DNA of 64,000 bases from Nannobrachium achirus (Eukaryota > Chordata > Actinopteri > Myctophiformes > Myctophidae): assembly GCA_963921795.1 (NCBI GenBank), contig OY997650.1, forward strand, positions 21,158,522 to 21,222,521. Reading direction: 5' to 3'. The translations under genes were made by a program, and so were the position numbers. Position 1 is the stretch's first letter; every line of letters begins with the position of its first letter. Under the pieces are notes generated by a model, which made no database searches, was not told where the DNA came from, and was given only the letters and a program-made list of their open reading frames with translations. Positions 34,450 through 47,421 of the stretch are shown here, one piece after another.

Positions 34450-34634
34450 TAGTTTCCATACAATCAATTATTTGCAATTCAAAACGATTCGATACCGATT
34501 ACCACATTTTAAAACGATATGATACGATACAAAGCCAAAGCGGTACAATATTTTGCTTTTGCAAACGATATAGTAGATCATTGCAAATTAAAATAGATTT
34601 TTTTATTCAGCTACTATATCCTTACACCCCTAGT
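34450..34634 (-). mobile_element. hAT-like MITE fragment (GGGGTGTAACG type)
   Basis: Ends TATCCTTACACCCCTA and contains GATTCGATACCGATTACC and ATATGATACGATAC. The left terminus is lost. Confidence 0.7.
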
Positions 34635-35000
34635 AATGGGTGTTTATGTTCATCTTCCTCTAAAGCAGGTGCCGGCATAGTGTCGTCATTATCACCACCA
34701 CCACTTCTATCGCCAACATTGGACGAGCCAATGGTGTCATGTTTGTGTTTCCAGAGAATGACCAATATTCAAATGGCTCTGCTGTGTGGTCTTGTCCTCA
34801 ACCTGTCTCGACGAGACCACCAGCTGTTCTCGCACAAAATACAGTCTGGATGATCTAATATCATGACGGGGGGCAAAAGGTTAAATTACTGATGTATTAA
34901 AAATGTCAAGTATAGAACTATAGATCCTCCCAAAAACTAGTACTGTAACGAGGTGTAACACACAGCTGTATTTTGTTACTTTACACCACTGACTCTCAGG

Positions 35001-35359
35001 TAGGGATGGGACGATATGAAAATGTCACATCACGATTATTGTGACAAAAGAAATCGCGATTTACAATATTATCACGATAATGAAAATCCATTATCCTGGG
35101 GCGGAACATTTGCCAAAAAATAGCAGATTTACAAGAGAGTGAAAAAAAGACTGTATTGAGTAGGTATATTATAAGTACCGTTTACCAATTATAGAGGGTT
35201 TAAGTGGTACCAGATATGCAGCTCTGCAAATAAAAGGTGACTTGATCCCAGTGCATGACGGAGGACGATATCACATCATAAATAAAATCTTCACGTTATG
35301 ATTATCGTGAGTGTTTTTTATCGTGATAAACGATAATATCGCGTATCGTCCCATCCCTA
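35001..35359 (-). mobile_element. hAT-like MITE family B, copy 2, P1 deleted
   Basis: Ends TAGGGATGGGACGATA and TATCGCGTATCGTCCCATC...CCTA. The perfect 8-bp target duplication CTCTCAGG lies at 34993-35000 and 35360-35367. It aligns with copy 1 (12329-12810, opposite orientation) but the P1 hairpin stops after AATAGCAGATTTACAAG (35120-35135) and a second block of about 90 bp is also missing. A family F terminus (TACTTTACACCACTG) abuts its left side. Confidence 0.95.
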
Positions 35360-35367
35360 CTCTCAGG

Positions 35368-35880
35368 TTCTTTAGCTTCACATTTCTTTCTCCTCACTGT
35401 CATACCTGGATAGTTCTTAAAAAGAAAAAGAAAAACTCAACACACTTTCCTGTTCATTGTCCCTGGTTGATGATGCGGATTAATGGGGAAGTGTAAACAC
35501 CAGACAACTCAGGTTACGGCCCGGATGATACCCTCAGGCTTGTATACAAACGGGCACATTAACGTGCGCGCGCACGAACGGAAGAACGTACACGTGCACT
35601 GTACGGATCTCCGGAGTGTTCATTTATCTTTCTGTAGCTCGTGAGCGTGAAATGCGTACAAATGACTCTCACGGGTCCAAATTGTGTAACCAAATGGACT
35701 CTCCAGAGTTAAATAAACTCTCAAGATGTCACAGTGTAGCACCCAAAGCTACTGTATCCGACACGCGAGAGGTAACTTCCAAGTTCATTTCAGGTACAAG
35801 GTGTTGCTGTTCAGGACATCAGTTTCCGCTGCAGATTGCAGAGAACTGCAGAGTCAAAAGCACACGACTGGCGCTGTGTG

Positions 35881-35913
<33 letters not shown>

Positions 35914-36884
35914 CGAGTTAAACAGGAAGCACAACACTTTCTCTGCAATAAACCAATTCTAACTATTCCCCCCTCCCACCCCTGGCTCTCTGTGCTCTCT
36001 CCCTCCTTCTCCCTGGTCCAGACAACGGCGTCTGCCAGTCTAACTGCTCTGCACAGTCTATTACCACCCGTCATCATTATTATAATGACCCTTTTTTCGG
36101 TTTAATGACAGTGTCAGCTCCGCTCTGACCACAATACCCCCCCCCCCCTCACAAAAAAAAGAATAACACGCAAGACCTTTTTTTTTTTTTACCGGGAGAG
36201 AGAGTGCGATCAGGGCAGCCCGCACTCAGCTGACCTTGGGTCAGTGACCGCACGCTATCGGGATTGAGTCCAGAAATTTCAACACACACACCGCCACAGC
36301 AGCACGACCCAGATCAGGTCGTAATGAAGGAGGAGGGGGGGAGAGTTTCATGGGTTTATCCAACAGAGCCTGCAGGCGTTGTTGGAGTAGCCAAGAATTT
36401 TAGACCAGTGGTGGGTAATTTTCTCCAGATATTATAAAACATACTCATAAAATCTGGTCTGAGTGGTGAAACGTACTGGTCACCTGGTGTATGTACGATG
36501 GAAAAGTCTGCCCTTATAGTGTCTGATGAGCATCTGACGATTTCATTGGTTGACTTTGGTCAATGTCACGTGCAAATAATACACTTTTTTGTTTGTAAAC
36601 TATAGACACCTAAACCATTAAAGTGTTGATTAAACCCTTCATGTTATAGGGCGAGGACACTTTTTTATAGGTTTGGGTTGTGTAGTTAGTTAACTTGCCT
36701 TGATGTAACTCCAAATGTGGGCGAAATATCCAAAATTAATGTATTATTTGAAGATCCGGCCTAAAAGAGTGACTTGGGAGCTGTTGCAATGCAAGTCAAC
36801 AAGGAGCCTATTTTTTAATTATTAAGTGTGCCTGCCATGCAACGCAATGGCAAAACACTTATTGTAATCCGCCATACTTAATTA
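35368..36884. other. Non-coding stretch of the ate1 intron
   Basis: Contains (TG)n at 35882-35911, a poly-C run at 36138, and poly-T at 36180-36190. No supported exon. Confidence 0.55.
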
Positions 36885-38250
36885 ATTAAGTCCATAGTTT
36901 CGCCACAAATTTCTGCACGTAATAACTGCCGCACAATTTACGCCACCCACGCAATATATACATCAAAACGTGCGGCTCGGCCGGGAATAGGTTGCTATTA
37001 CTTTTCTTTCCGATCCGCGTTACCATTGCGACGTAATTCGCAAAAAACGACGCCAAAAAACCCCATTGACTTAGAATGGGGGAAACTTCGGCACGTAATA
37101 ACTGCCGCACGATTTACGCCACCCCCGCAATATATACATCAAAATGTGCGGCTCGGCCGGGAATGGTGTGCTATTACTTTTCTTTCCGATCCGCTTTACG
37201 ATTGCGATGTAATTCGCAAAAAACAACGCCCAAAAACTCCATTGACTTTGAATGGGGGACTCCGAAAAAAACCCAGAAACTTTGGCGCCACATAACTCTG
37301 CCATACTTTTGCCTAGCAACGTCATTTAAAATGTAAAATGCTCACACAACTTTGGTCTTTTTCCGACCAATAGGGATGAGCTGTAATTGATTAAGCCTCG
37401 CCCCCTCTTTAACAGGAAGTGCCCTTCACCAAACAGGAAGTGCCTCTATAACTCATGAACCGTTTGTCGTACAGACTTGCGGCTGGTGTCATACCTTTTC
37501 TTTTTTTCTCAAATTTTTTTTCTCAATTTTTTTTTTCTCAAATTTTTTTTTTCTCAATTTTTTTTTTCTCAAATTTTTTTTCTCAAAATTTTTTTTTTCT
37601 CAAATTTTTTTTCTCAAATTTTTTTTTCTCAAATTTTTTTTTTCTCAATTTTTTTTTCTCAAAAATTTTTTTTTCTCAAAAATTTTTTTTCTCAAAAATT
37701 TTTTTTTCTCAAATTTTTTTTCTCAAATTTTTTTTTCTCAAATTTTTTTTTCTCAAAAATTTTTTTTCTCAATTTTTTTTTTCTCAAATTTTTTTTTTCT
37801 CAATTTTTTTCTCAAAAATTTTTTTTCTCAAAATTGTTTTCTCAAAATTATTTTTTTCTCAAAAAATTTTTTTCTCACAATTTTTTTTTCAAAATTTCTT
37901 TTTCTCAAAAAAGTTTTTTTCTCAAATTTTTTTTCTCACAAAACAATTTTTTCTCAAAAAACTGTCGTTAAAGTGCGACCCGTGATAACGGCCAAAAATG
38001 CTCCAAAACGCCACTAATTAGTCGAAATGGCTGACTTCCTGTTTGGTTTCTGATTGGCTGCTGGCCTTGTGACGTGGGTAGAGCTGCGAGGGCCTGGTCA
38101 TCGCTGCTTGCAGCTTTAATTCATTAATCGTCCATGACCTTAATTGGGGCCTATTTCGCCAAACAGGAAGTGCCCCTCACCAAACAGGAAGTGACCCTTG
38201 ATCTCGTGAACCGTTTGTCATACAGACACGCGGGTTGCGTCAAATGAAAT
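36885..38250. mobile_element. Composite teleost repeat with tandem arrays
   Basis: Contains two 176-bp tandem units (36915-37090 and 37091-37266, start word GCACGTAATAACTGCCGCAC), the T-rich minisatellite 37497-37965, and a right end GCTTGCAGCTTTAA at 38106-38119. TTAAAGCTGCAAGC is a common fish element end. Words CAAACAGGAAGTG and GAACCGTTTGTC recur on both sides of the minisatellite (37434-37489 and 38162-38225). Exact borders are unclear. Confidence 0.65.
37497..37965 (+). repeat. Minisatellite, unit TTTTTTTTCTCAAA
   Basis: About 30 tandem units of 13-18 bp made of a T-run, CTC and an A-run. The length of the T and A runs varies. All three plus frames are wholly or largely open and give Phe-rich peptides of up to 176 residues; these are artefacts. 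Confidence 0.95.
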
Positions 38251-38715
38251 AACGCTAATGCTAACACCAACCGCTACACAAGGTTGCACAGACTTAGCGA
38301 GCTGCAGGCACACTTAAAATTTCTTAGAAATTTTCTCTTCTAGTTATATTTCTAATCACAGGAGCAACTATTTTTTATATATCTATGTAGTTACCTTATA
38401 TAATGACAAGATAACTACACAACCTATAGGTTATAGGTTATATCCTAAATATCCTTTTTGAAATGAAGTGCCATGTTTTCATAGTTCGAGATAGTCAGTC
38501 TGCCATGTCAACATTACGTTTATTATGACACCATATAAAAATACAATATTTACAGCAGATTCTCTCACACTTCTGCCAGTGTGCCAGTGATTACTCTCCC
38601 CTGTGCCAATGTTGGCACCCGTCCCTAAGCTTGCTCTAAATTGTCCTTTAAATACAGTTGCCAAATCTCTGCTCTCGTCTAGACTGGCAGCATGCAAGCC
38701 GGTTCATGGAGTTCA

Positions 38716-40183
<1,468 letters not shown>

Positions 40184-40615
40184 CAGTGTTGTTTTTGACA
40201 GTTTTAGTCTAATTTTAGTTGACTAAATATCATAAGATTATAGGCGACTAAATCTACAGTTGATTTAGTCAACTGAAATGTATTTTGGCAGGCCTTGATG
40301 GCATCGTAATGAATGATTTTACACTTGGTGGTGTGCTGAAAATAGCAGATCTACAAACGCGTTGTGAGCTTGTAGATCGGCTATTTTCAGCACGCAACAC
40401 CTGAGAGCAACCAAACATAAAATGACTCTCTTCTCCACTAGTCCCTCCCTAATGTTTTAGTCTAGTTTTTATTTTGTAGACAAAATTGTCAATATATTTA
40501 GTCTTAGTTTTAGTCATCACAGCTTAGTTTTTATTTTGTTTTTATTTAGTTTTCGTCAGTCGACGACTCAACAAACATTTTTTCGTCATAGTTTTAGTCG
40601 ACGAAATCAACACTG
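40184..40615. mobile_element. hAT-like MITE family I with P1
   Basis: Starts CAGTGTTGTTTTTGAC and ends GACGAAATCAACACTG. Rich in TTTTAGTC and GACTAAA words at both ends. TCGTGGAA precedes it (40176-40183) and recurs at 40619-40626, three bases past the apparent end, a near-perfect 8-bp duplication with an end shift. P1 is central. A decayed second copy lies at 62699-62839. Confidence 0.82.
40333..40393. repeat. P1 hairpin with private inverted flanks
   Basis: GTGCTGAAAATAGC at the left is mirrored by GCTATTTTCAGCAC at the right, a flank not seen in this form at any other copy. The inner left arm is missing, leaving CTACAA joined to ACGCGTTGTGAGCTTGTAG. Confidence 0.93.
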
Positions 40616-40877
40616 TCGTCGTGGAAAAAGTGAACACAGCCGAGTGAGAGTGGAAACAGGATTTGACCCATCTTTTCTATACACATTAATCACACAGTAA
40701 TCACCGTGTTTCTTCAGTAACAGGGTATCCCCCATCTCTCCAGCTCTTTAATAAAACATAAAATACATCCCGCGCACATCCTGTACATTGTTTACACTAA
40801 AGCACACCTTAAAATTAATACTGAGGATATCGCGGTGAAGGCAGGCTCTAAGTGGATGGAGAGATAAGAGTGAACAC

Positions 40878-40936
40878 TATGGATGCACACGCACGCGTAT
40901 GCACACGTATGCACACGTATGCACACGCACGCACGC
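40878..40936. repeat. Short GCACACGTAT tandem repeat
   Basis: Four to five 10-bp units, then GCAC steps. Confidence 0.85.
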
Positions 40937-41225
40937 TCAATGCAACAAACCAAAACATTCTTCTGATTTCAACACACTCTCACTCTACACTCTCACACTC
41001 CACCTCAGCTCTATGGAGTCCTTCATCACCGCAGTAAAACACACCTTCCTATGCTCAACACACACACACACAAGTGCCCCTACCAAGAGCCTTGAATGGG
41101 CCCTGGGCACGGATGAGTGAGGGGACACAGGGAGGATGGAGAAACGGAGGGATGGAGGAGGTGTAGATAGAGAGAGATGACAACATGTAAGGGCAGGCTT
41201 GAGCTCGTATAGCATGATGAGAACC

Positions 41226-41229
<4 letters not shown>

Positions 41230-41319
<90 letters not shown>
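41230..41319. repeat. (TG)n microsatellite
   Basis: About 45 TG units followed by GCGTGCGTG steps. Confidence 0.97.
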
Positions 41320-41322
<3 letters not shown>

Positions 41323-42068
41323 CGTGCATGTGTGTGTGCGTGCGTGCCTGCCTGTGTGAGAGAGACTAAACCCTTCAGGTCCCAAAATGGCCAACATGGA
41401 GAAACCGCATTCTAGTGAGATCTTTCACCTCAAGTGAGGTCCAAAATGCCAGACCCCACAAGAAAAAAAAAGAAAAAAAAAAAGTTTTCCTGGTTAACAC
41501 ATTCCCCCCCCACCCCCCTTTCTTTAGAATCGACAAGAACTGCAACATTACATTTGTATGGAAAACTACCCATCCCAACCCGTTGCTGTCCTCACAAGCA
41601 ATGTGTGAGTGTGCACGAAAGAGGAGCCTTGATTCTTTTCAAAGCGTACTGTGTGCAGGTCCACAGAGAACGGCCAGTAACGGTGCACGCTCTCCAATGC
41701 ACTCTAATAGAAGGGTTTGGAGGCCGACACACAGAACAGCCTACACAACCACAATGAGACACGCAGACATGGACTCCCCACCACTCCCACAGCAAAAAAA
41801 AAAAGGAGGGACGCAGAAAGAGGGGAGGAATCCACGCCAAGTACTGTAAGAGAGGACATGGCCATTAGTGGTCTGGAGAGGAGGAAGAGGAAAGAAGAGA
41901 ATGAAAAAGGGAGAAGAGGAGGACTGTGGCTGGCCACCAGGGGTGTCGCACCAAATTCTGGGCCCTGGGTACAAGGATTCACTGCGGGCCCCCCATGAAT
42001 GTTCTTCATAGGGGGAGGGGGTTTAACCCAGTTAGACTGGGAACGCATTATTTTGTGCTTTTTTCTCT

Positions 42069-42145
42069 TGAAAAATAGCAGATATACAAGCTCAGAGCGC
42101 AGCACTCGGTGCCACGCTATGAGCTTGTAGATCTGCTATTTTTGA
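42069..42145. repeat. P1 hairpin in family D, first
   Basis: Arms AAAAATAGCAGATATACAAG and GAGCTTGTAGATCTGC...TATTTTT. The inner words CTCAGAGCG and CGCTATGAG differ from the usual core on both sides but still pair except at one base. Confidence 0.93.
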
Positions 42146-42395
42146 AAAATCGTTAATATTTGTGAATATATTTGAATATTTCAAATCCTTCTAAGATTTT
42201 TGTAAAAACCTATGTTTCTATGTCAGTGGTGCTCAAACTTTTTCATGTGAAGGATCCCCAAAATGATATGTATTTGTCCACAGACCCCCCCATCTCAAAA
42301 TATTTCGTTCCAGGGACCCCCCAGAATCAAGATTTGAGTTACAAATTAAAAAAATACATTTATTCAAAGATTTGCATACATTTTCACGACTTTTC

Positions 42396-42458
42396 AAAAA
42401 TAGCAGATCTACAAGCTCGCAGCGCGGCACCTGTGAGCTTGTATATCTGCTATTTTTC
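42396..42458. repeat. P1 hairpin in family D, second
   Basis: Arms AAAAATAGCAGATCTACAAG and CTTGTATATCTGC...TATTTTT around a shortened centre with GCAGCGCGGCACC. Confidence 0.93.
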
Positions 42459-42552
42459 GATAGCTTACGTATAAAATAATTAAGGCCCCTCCACCTTGGG
42501 CCCTAGTAACTTGGTCCCACTCCCCCCCCCTTGTGACACCCCTGCTGGCCAC

Positions 42553-44373
42553 TATACTCTCTCTGTTCCTCCTTCCTATTGGACAAAGCTCGCTCTCTTG
42601 TCCTCCCCCCCAGCAGGGTTGGCTTGACGCCCCTGGCCCCCCCTGCAATTCTCAACGACTTCTGCAGTCTCCTTGGCTCGCGTCTTCAAGACGTGTTTTC
42701 CTGTTTTTGCTTCGGGCTCTCACTGTCATTATCCGTCTCTTCGTTTATCTAGAAGCCGCTGAAAGTCAAAAGAGAGGGAGAAGCCAATAATAGTTTCCTG
42801 GAAATGGGGGGACCTTTAAGAGAGCAACAGCGCTCACCTTACTAGCTGAGATTTCAGCGGTCTGCGCTTATATAAAACAGAGCCATCTCATCAGGCATCT
42901 GCAAGAGGAGGGGGGCGCGTAATGAGACTGCGGAAGTTATACAGTGTTGAGTACAGTGTGAGACAGAAAGCTAGGTGATAAGGGGATGAGAGTGAGAGTG
43001 TGTCTCGGTCTAGAAAATGCCACTGTTGTACAATGTGTTTCAGGGCTACCCATCTTCCCACCACTCACAAGAGATAGTCAGCAACAGCAGTGACCTCTCT
43101 ACACAGGGTTTAAAAGAATAAATACAATTTCCCAACTCCTCATTGGCCCTCCTCTAACTCGCTTCGAATAATGTTACGATCATCCCACACAAACCAAATC
43201 CCTCAACATCCATCCTTCTTTGCCACGCTTGCTCGAGGAGGACACAAGTGCCAAGAGGGTGATGCCCTTGGAGAGAAAAAAACAGAACGACAGAATGGAG
43301 AAAGAATGAGCGAGGTAACAAAGGAGGGGAAACATTGACCGAACTCGGCGGCCACGACTTGGCTGCTACCAGAAGTGTGAAGAACGAGCCGGGAAGGGAA
43401 GGGGTAAATACAGATGGAATCATCGGGTAGGAGAGAGAGAGATGTAGAGAGACAGAGAGAGAAAGAGGGTGAGAATTAGATGCAGATGAGTGCAGGGACG
43501 GTATTTAACGTCGCCGAGACACGGCCTGGGGCGAGCTGATGGAAGTGATAGGAACAGAGGGAGTGCCAGCATGGAGAGGCCCACCACTAGGAGAGGGGGC
43601 ATGAAGAGGTTAGGATGAGACAAGAAAGACCCATGAGCCAAGATGACTTTTATTTGTTAATTTATGTCTTATTTCAGACACTGGTTTATAGAGAGGCAGG
43701 AAAACGAAGGACACACAGATAGAGAAGAAACATGCCAAATAAGATGAGGGTCGGATTTGAACGTGGGCCGGGAATCTGAGGGACTTCTATGGGGCCTCTA
43801 TGTGGTGTTTACTTTCCTCATCTTGTTACAGCTGTTGCTTTTACTGATCAAGATTGTGTTGTGTAAGCCACGTTGGTAAACTCCCAGACTGAGACAAGGA
43901 TGAGATGGGAGGAAACACAGACAGACGTTTACAATACTAGACATACACGAGAACGATGCATGTCGAGATAGAACAATACAAGTTATGTACCCGTTGTCAG
44001 AGTACTCGTCGTCTGGACAATCGCCTATGAGACCGTCTCAACACGGGGCATCTCGGACGGATGGTTCACAAGATACACGAAGACGCACAGACGGACAGAG
44101 TTTACAGTAGGATGGGTTCTGTACCTGACAGAACATCATTCATTTCTTAATAAAATCACACCCGTGTGAACTGAGCGGTGGTTTACCCCCCCCCCTTCCC
44201 CCCTGTGTGTGTGTGCCTGGTCTGGCCTGGCCTGAACAACAGCGCCCCTCCCTTAACATGTGTGGTCATAAAAGGTACTGCAGGCCTGCAGGCTACATAC
44301 AGACACACACGCACACACACATACACACACGGCCACGTATAGGAGACGGTGTAACCACCGCTCAAAAACCTAA
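42553..44373. other. Non-coding stretch of the ate1 intron
   Basis: About 1.8 kb with a (GA)n-rich patch (43430-43470), a C-run (44187-44196) and short CA steps near 44300. No exon. Confidence 0.5.
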
Positions 44374-44720
44374 CTTCATTTCAAACATGCCTAAGAAGTA
44401 CATAGGACCCGCACACCATCTTCAACTTGCCAAAAAAAAAAAACAGCACAGCTAAATACATTCAGAGTTCTACCACACCCAATCACTGATAGGGATGAGC
44501 CACCCAACAGGTGGTAATCATTAGACTAATTTGATCTTGTCATCACTGTCAGTATCTACACAGTTAACACACATACAATTAAGTTCTACTAAACAGTGAA
44601 TCACAGTGTATGTCAAACTATACAATATACGAAAACGTTGCATTAAATAAAAATAGTTTTTTTGGCAAGTTGAAGATGGTGAAGATAGTATGTACTTCTT
44701 GTGCATGTTTGAAATGATGT
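44374..44720. repeat. Inverted repeat, arms about 65 bp
   Basis: CTTCATTTCAAACATGC, AAGAAGTACATA and ACCATCTTCAACTTGCC (44374-44440) are mirrored in order at 44657-44720. Likely a decayed foldback element. Confidence 0.88.
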
Positions 44721-45259
44721 TGAGCCCCGCCTATGCACCCATCGCTAAGCTTTGATTAGGTGTGCATAAGACTCTGTTGCCTTAAAAACGTAACTTAACA
44801 TTTTGACCCAGGGTCATGATAGCATCTAAGGGTCAGCCTTTTTTTTATTACAATGCCAATCTTCCATAGTGCAGGTTTTCTAATGAAGTGAACCTTAACT
44901 AGCCTAGAGAGCTGGGGGAACATGATACAATCTCATTTGGCTAACAACTCCAGGCTCATTGTAAACAATTACACAACACCATCCCCCGGCCATGCACGAG
45001 ATGCAAATAAACACATACCTCACAAAACGCTGTTTAAACACGCAGTTACACAACGTGCTGCAAATCTGCCATCGCTCGGTGCCCCCGGTTAACAGAGAAG
45101 TGCACTCCGTTTTCATCATGTACAAATCTACATTACAGTATGTAGTAGGTGGCTGAGGCCCTGTTGTCAAACACTACTTTATTGGAGTCAGAGTCACAAA
45201 CACATAACTGTCACCTTATTTCTTCTGCAGTCACTCACCCTTTCCCCTAATTCCAACTC

Positions 45260-45263
<4 letters not shown>

Positions 45264-45321
<58 letters not shown>
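45264..45321. repeat. (TG)n microsatellite
   Basis: About 29 TG units. Confidence 0.96.
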
Positions 45322-45326
<5 letters not shown>

Positions 45327-45613
45327 GTGTGTGAGACACACGCCCTCAGGCTAGGAACGACGCCCCTGGCCACATACCTGTGATTTATTTGAAAAGCAAT
45401 TAATCAGACACATAAATTGTGCCGCTTCACTGCGGCTGAGGAATCCTCGTGAAAGACTACACCGCTACTGCCTTCTTTTTTTCCCTCCTTTTCCCGTCTC
45501 TCCGAGGAGGTGCTACGGAGCTTAAGACAATGTAGTTGTGGCGTGTAACACCTTTGAAGGAAGTGAGAAGAGACCTAACTTCTCTCCAAAATGGCTGCTA
45601 TGCATGTAGCCTA

Positions 45614-46275
45614 TTGAGGAGCGAGGAGCTAAATTGGCTGAGGTTTTGGACAAGGTTGACACCCCCTCGCGCCTTGGGAGCTTTTGGCTATGCTCCCGTC
45701 ATGGCAGGGAACATTGAGTGTAGAAAAATTCTCATAAAATACCAAAGAAGTGTTTATTTTTTGTATTTACATGTCACCCACTTCCACTGTGCTTTCTGCT
45801 GGGATGCGCATTTAACATAGAATGACAGACAAATAAAACGTAGTACTATGCAGGAAAAAAGGGGGAAAATACCAAAGAAGTGTTTATTCTTTTTATTCTC
45901 ACATCGCCCGCTACCACTGTGCTTTCAGCGGAGAGGCACTTGACACAAGGTCCCCCAGTCTCCCTTCTGCATTGCGAGACTACTAGAGCTGCGTCTAAGT
46001 CCTTAAATCAATGCTATTTCCTATTTCCTTGCTTGTATGTTAGTCCCTCCCATTGAGGAAATAGAGAAGAGGAGACGTCCCATTGGCCATTTCTGATGAC
46101 AACATCACAGGTGATAGGCCAACTCCCAGGGGGCGGGACTAACATACAAGGAAATAGGAAACAAGTGAAGGAAATAGGAATAATTTAAGGACTCGAGACG
46201 CGGCTTAGGGGGGCATCAAACTCCCAACGTCCAAAACCTCAGCCGATTTAGCTCCTCGCTATTGAGGACGATAAC
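45614..46275. repeat. Nested inverted and direct repeats around a MITE
   Basis: Outer arms GAGGAGCGAGGAGCTAAAT, GGCTGAGGTTTTGGAC (45624-45655) are mirrored at 46230-46270. Inside, CCAAAGAAGTGTTTATT with CCACTGTGCTTTC occurs twice (45741-45801 and 45872-45927), separated by a fragment (45811-45862) that matches part of the LINE 3'UTR at 10257-10292. A further MITE follows at 45987-46205. Confidence 0.8.
45987..46205. mobile_element. MITE with 60-bp inverted ends and TAG duplication
   Basis: Starts AGCTGCGTCTAAGTCCTTAA and ends TTAAGGACTCGAGACGCGGCT. TAG flanks both sides (45984-45986, 46206-46208). Pairing continues through CTATTTCCTATTTCC and GTATGTTAGTCCC with their complements. The 3-bp target suggests PIF/Harbinger or CACTA; family unassigned. 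Confidence 0.87.
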
Positions 46276-46593
46276 TCTGGGCAACTCTGGGCCCTTCCTG
46301 TCTGGATTTAGACCCCAGGGAACACTTTTTTTTGGTGCTGAAACGAGAGCTCCTGTAGCGTCATGGCTGCAGTGTGCTGGTGTCATGGTTCAAAGTGATC
46401 GCCAGGTCCAGACGCGGTGCATGGGGGAGGGCTGAGCTGGATTGGGTGTCTCTGTGACTTAGGAGAGAGAGAGAGGGCTTCCCTGGACCCATTCCCTAAC
46501 TTTACACCCACATCTGCTGCTGATTTCCTGCTCATATCTCCCGTTGAGTTTTCAGCCACCCTCCCCCAAGTCTAGGCGCGCGTGCGTGCGTGG

Positions 46594-46654
<61 letters not shown>

Positions 46655-47389
46655 ACTTGCACGCGCATGCATGTGAGACACTATGCAGCATTTCCAACTG
46701 AAGCCTCCATGGGTCTTGATAACAGTATCAGTACAGCTGAAATGTCTCTTGGAAAGAGCACTAAGTTATATAGTAATCTGTTGGTCAACTAAAACACCTA
46801 CTTCATTGCGAGACAGAGTGTCTCCAATGGTTGGGGGGGGGGTTCCTCAGAATAAGGATGAGGTCACCATTGCTATGAACAGGCTGGCTGTCCATGTGTG
46901 TTAACTGTGTTTGTGTCATGCAAAAAAAGATAAATCTTCCAAACGATAACGGGTAATACAAAAAGGGACCCATTGTACAAAGCAAGCAGCTACCAATGGA
47001 CACAATAGTGAAAGGAATATGTGTGGATTACACAGTGGTCAAGTACCTCTGGCTAAAGACCAGGACTTTTGACCCAAATAGACAAACATGTTTGCCCGGC
47101 CACGTGTTGGACATCTTTGCGGTTCATTCTCCGAGTGGTGCAGACCCACGGACACGTCTGAACCCACGGCGGCACACAAAGACGCTCGATGTGACCCAGA
47201 TCCGGCCAGGCCTAACCTGGGACGGCCCAGGGTCCAGCACTCTGACCCAGGGTCACATATAGCCAGAGTCCCGCTCAAAGACCAATAAACACAGGTCCCG
47301 ATCCCGAACGTCCCCATTCACACACACCGCTCACAAATCGCCCCCACCCATCCCTCTCTCGTTCTGGGACTTTTAAACATACACACACA

Positions 47390-47421
<32 letters not shown>

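Larger units (their letters stand above)
41938..42544. mobile_element. hAT-like MITE family D, copy 1, two P1 hairpins
   Basis: Ends CAGGGGTGTCGCACC and GTGACACCCCTG with a perfect 8-bp target duplication CTGGCCAC (41930-41937, 42545-42552). GGGCCC blocks are subterminal. It contains two separate P1 hairpins (42069-42145 and 42396-42458) and, between them, CAGTGGTGCTCAAAC, which looks like the terminus of another hAT element now fused into it. Copy 2 is at 48634-49061. Confidence 0.95.

Noticed and set aside
37455-37985. 176-residue Phe-rich frame resembling a membrane protein
   Set aside because: It is a minisatellite read in frame, and overlapping plus frames are open as well.
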